Positions 55,480-64,000 of a DNA stretch of 64,000 nucleotides are shown here, piece after piece (position 1 is the stretch's first letter; every line of letters starts with the position of its first letter). Origin of the DNA: Siphonodentalium dalli (taxonomy: Eukaryota > Mollusca > Scaphopoda > Gadilida > Siphonodentaliidae); contig CP136061.1 of the NCBI GenBank assembly GCA_032622095.1, positions 46,755,797 to 46,819,796 on the forward strand. The letters run 5' to 3'. The notes beneath the pieces were generated by a model, which was not told the DNA's origin, did no database searches, and was given only the letters and a program-made list of their open reading frames with translations. The translations under genes and the position numbers were made by a program.

Positions 55480-56870
55480 ACGTCATAATTCGACGTGAAA
55501 ATTACTTGGCAACCTGTCAACTAGACGGAGTTTGGGCTTGCCTGCACAATCGATCTATATTTATACGTCCACGCCTGCACTACCTGCTATTCTATATAGT
55601 TATGCATTATTGGTCAATAATGTGCAACAATCATACACGCGCGATGTACTGACATAGAAAGGAATTCTATATGTATAAATACACGTCACGCATGTATATA
55701 TATGTACGCACCATACCACCGTGAATGCAACTATACCGAGTATAACCGACACCATGCAGTGTGCCTATAAGTTAATCTTTATTAATAATCATATTCAGCT
55801 AATTATATAGCACGCTTGTTCAAGTTTGCGATTTGGACTAATCAATTTCACTACCTTGATTAATCCACTTAACTTAATTCATTATCAATTCGTGATTTTT
55901 ATTATACATTCTTTGTCCGGCTTTCAGTCACCATATTGGGAGCCATCTTTGATATTCATTATCTTCTAAGAGCAGATGTGGATGTAATTTCACATTTATT
56001 GCTTCTTCGTTGTGTTTAGAACAAAGTAATTCCAAAAGTTGTACTTAATTCGTTTTATTCTGGTCTGTATACAATCCTTAGTGACCCCTTTTTGTGGAAG
56101 TTTGACTTTCGGATGGTTAAATTTGTGTCCATTATTTCACAAGTTGATAAGATAGATTAATGGTGAAATGACTGTTTGATATGCAATGTAACTCCATGTA
56201 GTCAATAAAATAATATACAATACTAACTGAAAAAGACTCCCGTATTCAGCGTCCTTTGTGTGTTAGCGGCCTGTGTCTCCTTGTGCGAGTCGTGCCCACT
56301 TTTATCGTTTAAACATTTTTTTTTATTAAATTAATTTGTTTTTAAATTAAAATTTTGAAAATCTAACGCCGTAAAACTATAACATCCGCCTGATTCCACC
56401 ATGCAGGGTACCCCAAGTGACCAGACCAAATTTGGTTGAAATCGGTCGAGGGGTCTGGGAGGAAAATCGCGAAAAAAAATAATATATATATATATATATA
56501 ACACTATAGTTTGGAGACGTTCCATTTATGTTTTTTTTCCTATCTCCGCGTTCACAAAGTTTTAAAATTAAAACTGGTGGCCATATTGGACGCCATCTTC
56601 GATTTTGATGCTATTTTTAACAGTGGATGTGGATGTAATTTCGCAAGTGTCGCATCTTATGTGTGTTCCATATTAAATAAATCCAAATACAACCGGAGAC
56701 TTCGTCTCAGGTGAGCTACAAAGTACTAAATGTCCTATCTGAAAGTGGTCACCTTATTCTACCCTTACACATGTTTAAATAATAATAGGCAAAAATTTAA
56801 CCATCGCCAATGTCATGCAATTCGAAATAAAGCAATCGCTGCATTTGTATTGGAAACAAAAATGACAGAA
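55480..56870. other. No gene seen; scattered repeat fragments
   Basis: Two related fragments (TTCAGTCACCATATTGGGAG near 55923 and TGGTGGCCATATTGGACG near 56574, both leading to CATCTTTGAT or CATCTTCGAT) look like old dispersed repeats. A short (TA)n tract lies at about 56482-56500. Confidence 0.45.
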
Positions 56871-56879
56871 CAGTGCGCA

Positions 56880-58350
56880 GTTTTAGCTATAGTCATCACT
56901 CCTCGTCCATCGTCCGTCCATCCGCATGTCTATCCGTCCGTACGTCCGTCCATCCGCCTGTCAACAATTCTTTAAACATCTTCTCCAGAACCATCAGACC
57001 GAATGGGTTCTTATTTGGTGTGGATGTTCCCCAGGTGATTCACATTCAGATTTGTTCAAATGAAGTCACCAGGTCAAATAGTTGTGAAACCAGGGTCATA
57101 ACTTTATCCCTCTTGAGTAATTATTAAAACGACTTCTTCTCAAGAACCATCAGGCCTAATTAGCTTATATTTGGTATGGAGGGTCCTTGTGTGAGTGATT
57201 TGTTCAAATGGGGTCATTGGGTCATACATGGGAGGGTCCATGGACATAACTCCTATAAAAAAAAATGAACGCCATTAACATCCATCAGGTGACAACCAAA
57301 TATGGGTTAAATCAGTCTAAAATTGAGAACATGCAAACAGCAGATACACAGAGCTATATAAGATATGAGATATGAGGAGGTTGCATCAGAACACCATATA
57401 GAAGTCAAATTATGCTGGCTAATGTGATTATAAAGTAATTAATAAGACGGCAGTGTTAACAAACTCTGCTTGCGGTGACAGCTTTGTTGATTGGTATCCT
57501 AGAGCTCTGCCTGGTAGAGAGTTTGTATATAAATGACCAATGGCTTATGATAACAAACTAGCTCCCAAATGCCAAGTGTGAATCCAACAGTTATGCCATT
57601 AAAATTAATAACCGTTTTCTCAGACTGGTTTAGGCTTTTTCTTTAGCTTACCTGCGCTGAAGAATTGAGTCATATTTTGTGTTGATTGTTCCTAGGTGAC
57701 TGGGAGTGAGTTGTGTTCAAATTGGGTCACGTGGTCAAAAAGTGGCATAGCTTGGCACTTAACTCTTTCCATCGATAGTAATTCTTAAAACATGCTCTCA
57801 AAAACCATCGGGGCTATTTAGCTTATATTTGGTATGGAGGGTCCTCGGGTGACAGAGATACAGATTTGTTCATATAGGGTCACCTGGTCAAATAAGGGCT
57901 GAGCCAGGGACATAACTTGCCCATCCATTGTAATTCCTAAATATGTCTTATCAAGAACCATATTGCCTATTCAGCTTGTATACGGAATGGGTGACTGTGA
58001 TTCAGATTTGATTCAGAATAGGATCACTGGGTTAAATTGGGCCGAGCCAGGGACAAAATCCCCCCCATTAGTTATTCTTAAAACGTCTTTTCAATAACCA
58101 TTTAGCATATTTAGCATATATTTGGTATGAGTCCATGGCTGATTAAAATTCAGATTTGTTCAAATTTGGTCGCCAGCTAAAATAGGGGTGTGACCTAGGG
58201 AATAACTCTTCCCCATAGTAATAGTCATCCTGCTAAAAAAAAAAGCCATCATGCCTATTTAGTTTATATGTAGTTTGGAGGGTCATTGTGTTACTTTGGG
58301 ACTGGGTTACATATTTGTTAAAATTGTTTTGACCAGTCAAGAATGGCGTT
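56880..58350 (+). repeat. Degenerate tandem repeat, ~140-160-bp unit
   Basis: Six or more units share AACCATCAGGCC, TTAGCTTATATTTGGTATGG, GGGTC-GTG, CAGATTTGTTCAAAT and GGGACATAACT. Units at about 56970, 57130, 57790, 57940, 58090 and 58240 are clearest. Strong divergence indicates age. Confidence 0.75.
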
Positions 58351-58359
58351 TGGTGTGTA

Positions 58360-61300
58360 TGGCCTATGGAGATTTGGGGTCAAAATGTGTTTGAATGTGG
58401 TCCACCATTAAAAATGGGGGCATGTCAGGTTGGAACTTTGCAACATTTAGGAAAGCTTGAAGTATCAGTTGTGCTAGCCTAAGGAATTTTACGAACTTGG
58501 GAGAGTGTTTGCCTCAGTTGGGAGGGAGCGAACTGTGGACTCTGTGGGTGGGGGATAAGGGTCAAGCAGTTGAAATTTTCAAGGTGGACACCCCACTGCT
58601 CAAAGCGGACACTCTAGCTACGTCCCTCTATAGAACTACTTGTTTTAAGTGATTTTGACAAGTACTAGATATTTGTCTTCAGAGTCCCAGTCTTCTCAGT
58701 CTGTACAGTCAGGTAAGCGTCTCCATGCAGTCATTGGCTATCTTGTTTTAATATATATAACAACTAGCAGGTTAGCCCGCCACTGGCGGCATTCGTCCCA
58801 TGGCTTTGTGAATTTAATGTTTTTTAAATTTAATATATTTTGTTTCTGAATTGTTTTTTTATTGTTAATTTTTTTGAATTTTAAATTGTTTTAATTAAAT
58901 TGTAAATTGTTTTAATTAATTTTTTTGTTTCTGGCGGAAAAATTTACCCGTAGAAATCCCCCCCCCCCCTTCCTAGGAACGACAGACAACGCATTCTTTG
59001 TTTCGTGAAATCTCTCTACGATAACATTGCATTGAATTTAAAACAAACGCTTCCCGTCGGGAAATCTGTCTTCGGGTCGTTGTTGTTGGCATCACGGCTC
59101 CCCGAAAACTCTCACATTGCCGAAAACGTGTATTTAGTAATATCGTTGTTGTTGATATTTACGGCTTGGGGGCTATTTTCTTATTTAGCAAGTTTGAGCT
59201 CAATCGGTTAGAGTCTATAAAGGACACACTCATATATATGACACTTCCCGTAGGTAGCAAGTTTGAGCTCAATCGGCATTCCCTGGAATTTCCCGTAGAT
59301 TGGCAGATTCCAGTAGCTTTATAACGGTATATCTGGGGAGAAATCTGATGCTATATTCGTGATTATCTGGGATGATTTCGGTATATACCGAAGGTATATA
59401 TTGTAAAAACAGAGCGCGCCATCCGTGCTCGCAGGGAATAAATTTCGAGCGATAACGTTTGCGTTCCCGTATAACTCTGCAGATGCGAATAACGTTGAGT
59501 GGGAAACAGACGCTCTTTATAGAGATGCGTCAAAACAAACGCTCATTAAATAATCACTTGATTAACCCCCGCCGTGCCTTTGCGGTGATTTGAGATTGGA
59601 GAACGGGTGCTCTGAGCTTCTCTAAACCGCGACCTCGGTCGTGTCGGTGGGATTTGACACTTACATAGGAAGTTTGAGCTCAATCTGTACACGCGTTTTG
59701 GATTCTATGAAGTACACACACGGGTCCTACTAAACAACGAACACAAACGAACATAAACGAACACAGGTCCAAAAAGCGGAGTAGAAGGGTGAAATTTGGT
59801 TTATGGGTGCGCGTGGGTCCATTCTATGTGTATGTGGTGTTATTTCCAACTTTGATGATTTATTTTTTGAGTTATTACCATTATTTGAATACAAAACTAC
59901 TAAACAACGAACACAAACGAACATAAGATTAGCGGCAGTGCAGAGGTTACCATGCAGGCTTACTACGGCTTACTCTGTCTCCTTGTTTTTACTGCAAGAT
60001 GATTGTCAATTTTATCACTGATGGCAATAAAAACACGGCGAAACATCAGAGGTCGGCGTTTTAATGCATAGCTAACAAAACATTTGAGTGAGTCATTGTT
60101 GTCAGTCTCTGAGATGACTATATATATTTTCTCAGTCTCGGAGATCACTCTGGTAAATGCTATATCTGCTTGCTTTCCTGATACACGCATACGCTATGTA
60201 CCAGGCATCTTAAGCAAAATCTCAATCGTAATTTAAGTAAAACAGACAGTGATCAAACTGTCAATAAGATGGAAAAGTATTCAATAGCGAGAGCGGCTTG
60301 GTAACAATAGAAAACAAAATCATTTATGACGAAATACAGACAGACATAATTGACAAATATATGTGACAACAGACGATACCAGAAGAATAGGGGTCTCGTT
60401 ACTCTCACATCTAAAAATAGAATCTTTGGGTCTAAAATTGGTTGTACTAAAATATTCCCAAAATATCAAAACCCCAAAAAAAAAAATTCAAAACTTCAAA
60501 AAATTATTTTTTCCAAAAATTATTTTTTCCAAAAAATTTCCAAACTTCCAAATTATCAAAACCCCAAAATTTCCAAACTTCCAAATTATCAAAACACTCA
60601 AAATTATTTCTCCAAAAAAAGTTTAAATAAAAAATTTATAACGAGTTTTCGGTTTCTGATAATCTCGATATTAAAATGTCGAATGTTAAATTATTTGCGT
60701 GTAATATCTTTCGTTATTTTTTTTTTGTTCAAATATTTTTCATGAAATTATTAATCGATGTTTAGAAAATAGCTTTATTGGACATTGGGACCATCGATAT
60801 GAATGCATACATTCCAGTGTTTTATCGGACGCAGTTCATATAATTGTCATACCTGAAAATAGACACTATTACTTTTACATAAATAATAAAGAGCGTTTAT
60901 TCTTTACACTCTCTCTATCCCATATGACAGGTGTGTATTATCGTGAATTATTGGAAGTATTGAGACTAACGGTCGAAAATTGTAATGTGAAATTACAACC
61001 CTCCAGAATGAATTGTTCGCTGTACACGCAATCACACACGCGACATTGGTCGTGTGTCACACCTTTGCTTTACCAAATGAATTCTATTATTTCCCCCGTT
61101 CACAGCTATATGGTATTCAGAAAACATATCGATTTAATGTCAGAACAAACGGGTTAGTATCAATTAAGGTTGATAAACTGTGTCATTCACACGATAATTA
61201 GTTAGCCAAAACATGCATACATAATACGTCCAGGACACTCAATTATAGAAATTGCTTTGATGGCATTGTTATAACAACATTACGTAATAACCCCTTATCA

Positions 61301-61490
61301 CTCCAGTCACACTTACGATCATATACCGAAACTACAGGTAGCACCGATGATGTAACATTATATCACTGCTATTGTACCAATGATAGGTTCAGACATGTCA
61401 ACAGCTACAGGCATTATCATAGGGTTATACTGTCTTGCATGTACACACGCTATGACATCATTAAAGGCGGACAATCCACTCACGGTGTGA
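58360..61490. other. No gene seen
   Basis: It contains a C-tract at about 58960, three copies of AGTTTGAGCTCAATC (59190, 59260, 59669), and a direct repeat ACTAAACAACGAACACAAAC (59729 and 59898, 169 bases apart). An A/C-rich low-complexity block of CCAAACTTCCAAATTATC units lies at 60465-60620. No coding frame with family motifs. Confidence 0.5.
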
Positions 61491-61500
61491 CAACAGATAC

Positions 61501-61980
61501 AGACATAGGCATAGTGTTATACTATCTTACATGTACACACGCTATGACATCATTCGAAGGGGCAATAGACTCAAGGAGTTAATGTGACACGAAACAAGGG
61601 ACGTGATGTAATATTGGTGTTTGAATCTTAAAGGAACACAAGACACTCTAAAGGGACATGCATTATGAATGAATGTTAACAATACAAGCACACGAATGAA
61701 GAGCGTTGAACATATACAAAATTACTACACGAATGAACCTTGAAATTTATATTTCACATCTTACCAACAGCTACAGACATAATCATAGTGTTATACTGTC
61801 TTGCATGTACACACGCTATGACATCATTAAAGGCGGACAATCCACTCACGGTGTGACAACAGATACAGACATAGGCATAGTGTCATACAGTCTTCTATGT
61901 ACCCATGCGATGACACCATTAAAGTACATTGGATGTTAGGTCTATGACTCTTGAGTATGCACCAATCAATGAGCAAATGA
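61501..61980. repeat. Left arm of inverted repeat enclosing the AAATGAGC satellite
   Basis: This arm is the reverse complement of 63520-64000. Examples are GAGTATGCACCAATCAATGA against TCATTGATTGGTGCATACTC, and GTGAGTGGATTGTCCGCC against its complement. Inside the arm, about 61420-61520 and 61785-61885 are direct duplicates of a block with CACACGCTATGACATCATTA. Confidence 0.88.
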
Positions 61981-63176
61981 GCAATAAAAATGAGCAAATG
62001 AGCAATAAAAATGAGCAAATGAGCAAAAAAATGAGCAAATGAGCAAAAAAATGAGCAAATGAGCAAAAAAATGAGCAAATGAGCAAGAAAATGAGTAAAT
62101 GAGCAAGAAAATGAGCAAATGAGCATAAAAATGAGCAAATGAGCAAGAAAATGAGCAAATGAGCAAGAAAATGAGCAAATGAGCAATAAAAATGAGCAAA
62201 TGAGCAAAAAAATTAGCAAATGAGCAAGAAAATGAGCAAATGAGCAATAAAAATGAGCAAATGAGCAAATAAATGAGCAAATGAGCAAAAAAATGAGCAA
62301 ATGAGCAATAAAATGAGCAAATGAGCAATAAAAATGAGCAAATGAGCAAGCAAATGAGCATAAAAATGAGCAAATGAGCAAGAAAATGAGCAAATGAGCA
62401 AGAAAATGAGCAAATGAGCATAAAAATGAGCAAATGAGCAAGAAAATGAGCAAATGAGCAAGAAAATGAGCAAATGAGCAATAAAAATGAGCAAATGAGC
62501 AAAAAAATGAGCAAATGAGCAAGAAAATGAGCAAATGAGCAAAAAAATGAGCAAATGAGCAATAAAATGAGCAAATGAGCAAGAAAATGAGCAAATGAGC
62601 AAGAAAATGAGCAAATGAGCATAAAAATGAGCAAATGAGCAAGAAAATGAGCAAATGAGCAAGAAAATGAGCAAATGAGCAATAAAAATGAGCAAATGAG
62701 CAAAAAAATGAGCAAATGAGCAAGAAAATGAGCAAATGAGCAATAAAAATGAGCAAATGAGCAAATAAATGAGCAAATGAGCAAATGAGCAAAAAAATGA
62801 GCAAATGAGCAAGAAAATGAGCAAATGAGCAATAAAAATGAGCAAATGAGCATAAAAATGAGCAAATGAGCAAGAAAATGAGCAAATGAGCAAGAAAATG
62901 AGCAAATGAGCAATAAAAATGAGCAAATGAGCAAAAAAATGAGCAAATGAGCAATAAAATGAGCAAATGAGCAATAAAAATGAGTAAATGAGCAAATAAA
63001 TGAGCAAATGAGCAATAAAAATGAGCAAATGAGCAAAAAAATGAGCAAATGACCTAGAAAATGAGCAAATGAGCAATAAAAATGAGCAAATGAGCAAATA
63101 AATGAGCAAATGAGCAAAAAAATGAGCAATAAAATGAGCAAATGAGCAATAAAAATGAGCAAATGAGCAAAAAAAT
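61966..63176. repeat. AAATGAGC satellite, ~1.2 kb
   Basis: A tandem array of ATGAGCAAATGAGCAA with a variable AAA/TAAA/GAAA linker (units of 17-19 bases), about 65 copies. Some positions form a higher-order pattern in which linkers follow a repeating order. Because the complementary strand has no stop in the unit, frames of up to 398 codons (Leu/Ile/Cys/Ser/Phe/His) run through it on the minus strand. They are repeat artefacts. Confidence 0.95.
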
Positions 63177-63519
63177 GGGCATACCTGTATGCAGGCCTAC
63201 CAGTGGATGAATAGTCTGTCGGAGAAGTACTGTGTAGACAGGTCTTGCCGGTAAGAGAGTCAGACGAGAAGTGAAGGCTCGGCTATTAAAACATAGTAAT
63301 GCGATAGCGAACATCAAACGAGTCTGCGCACGCATATCTGTCAAAAGGATACAATAGCAGTCATTGGTCAATTTATCCCCGGTGTCATCTCAGTACCCAA
63401 TCGGGACGAAGCCGAAGGTCAACTCATTTTTTTTTTTTGCTCATTATAGTACGTCACTTGGACATTTTATTTTTTTTGCTCATTTGCTCATTTTTTTGCT
63501 CATTTGCTCATTTTTATTG

Positions 63520-64000
63520 CTCATTTGCTCATTGATTGGTGCATACTCAAGAGTCATAGACCTAACATCCAATGTACTTTAATGGTGTCATCGCATGGGT
63601 ACATAGAAGACTGTATAACACTATGCCTATGTCTGTATCTGTTGTCACACCGTGAGTGGATTGTCCGCCTTTAATGATGTCATAGCGTGTGTACATGCAA
63701 GACAGTATAACACTATGATTATGTCTGTAGCTGTTGGTAAGATGTGAAATATAAATTTCAAGGTTCATTCGTGTAGTAATTTTGTATATGTTCAACGCTC
63801 TTCATTCGTGTGCTTGTATTGTTAACATTCATTCATAATGCATGTCCCTTTAGAGTGTCTTGTGTTCCTTTAAGATTCAAACACCAATATTACATCACGT
63901 CCCTTGTTTCGTGTCACATTAACTCCTTGAGTCTATTGCCCCTTCGAATGATGTCATAGCGTGTGTACATGTAAGATAGTATAACACTATGCCTATGTCT
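63520..64000. repeat. Right arm of inverted repeat, runs off window
   Basis: Mirror of 61501-61980, still paired at the last base, so the true end lies beyond the window. A short stretch of inverted satellite (TTTGCTCATTTGCTCATTT, 63475-63535) joins it on the inner side. About 300 bases of unique DNA (63177-63470) lie between the satellite and this arm. Confidence 0.88.

Noticed and set aside
60350-60745. 131-codon Lys/Asn/Phe-rich ORF
   Set aside because: It translates an A/C-rich low-complexity tract of repeated CCAAACTTCCAAATTATC.
61827-63162. Minus-strand frames of 298-398 codons, Leu/Ile/Cys/Ser/Phe-rich, membrane-protein-like
   Set aside because: They run through the AAATGAGC satellite, whose unit has no stop on that strand. 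Several frames are open at once, as expected of a repeat artefact.
61966-63176. CRISPR-like array
   Set aside because: Units are contiguous 17-19-mers with no unique spacers, in animal DNA; it is a satellite.

Overview
The window is animal nuclear DNA. It has spliced genes with GT-AG introns, an AT-rich background, many palindromic DNA transposons, non-LTR retrotransposon (LINE) pieces, microsatellites and minisatellites. No bacterial operons, ribosome binding sites or CRISPR arrays are visible. The gene set (CRELD, GM2-activator-like, stefin) and the repeat style suggest a marine invertebrate, such as a mollusc or another lophotrochozoan. The species cannot be fixed from sequence alone.

Three protein genes can be assembled exon by exon. 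(1) About 2.2-7.4 kb, minus strand: the N-terminal half (five exons, 158 codons) of a CRELD-type ER protein. Its C-terminal EGF/furin-like half is not recognisable in the remaining 2.2 kb and may lie off the left edge. (2) 32.35-39.09 kb, plus strand: a complete four-exon secreted protein of the ganglioside GM2-activator type (ML domain, 189 aa). (3) 41.26-48.75 kb, plus strand: a complete three-exon stefin (cystatin A/B type, 98 aa). A fourth, unrecognised minus-strand locus has one or two plausible exons at 53.9-55.5 kb. An orphan ORF followed by a poly(A) signal and a strong stem-loop lies at 7.95-8.4 kb.

The middle, 17.6-31.4 kb, is a nested transposon complex. A CR1-like LINE on the minus strand has an SGNH-esterase ORF1 and an endonuclease/reverse-transcriptase ORF2. 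It is flanked by direct repeats of about 425 bp that differ at one visible base. A 571-bp poly-G-ended element splits ORF2. A palindrome of about 7.4 kb splits ORF1; it has two ~3.4-kb arms around a 561-bp centre holding an RRM-like ORF. The LINE itself sits inside an older terminal-inverted-repeat element.

The rest is a catalogue of short non-autonomous DNA transposons. At least six families recur: poly-G ends with 8-bp target duplications; hairpin-tipped elements; nested hairpins flanked by TTAA; two further TTAA families; an AAGGCCCAC-ended family with an 8-bp duplication; and GGGAGGCC-ended elements. Many lie in introns of the three genes, some within 40 bp of a splice site. Tandem arrays lie at 35.8-36.4, 42.3-44.3, 50.8-51.9, 56.9-58.3 and 62.0-63.2 kb. 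The last is enclosed in an inverted repeat that runs off the right edge.
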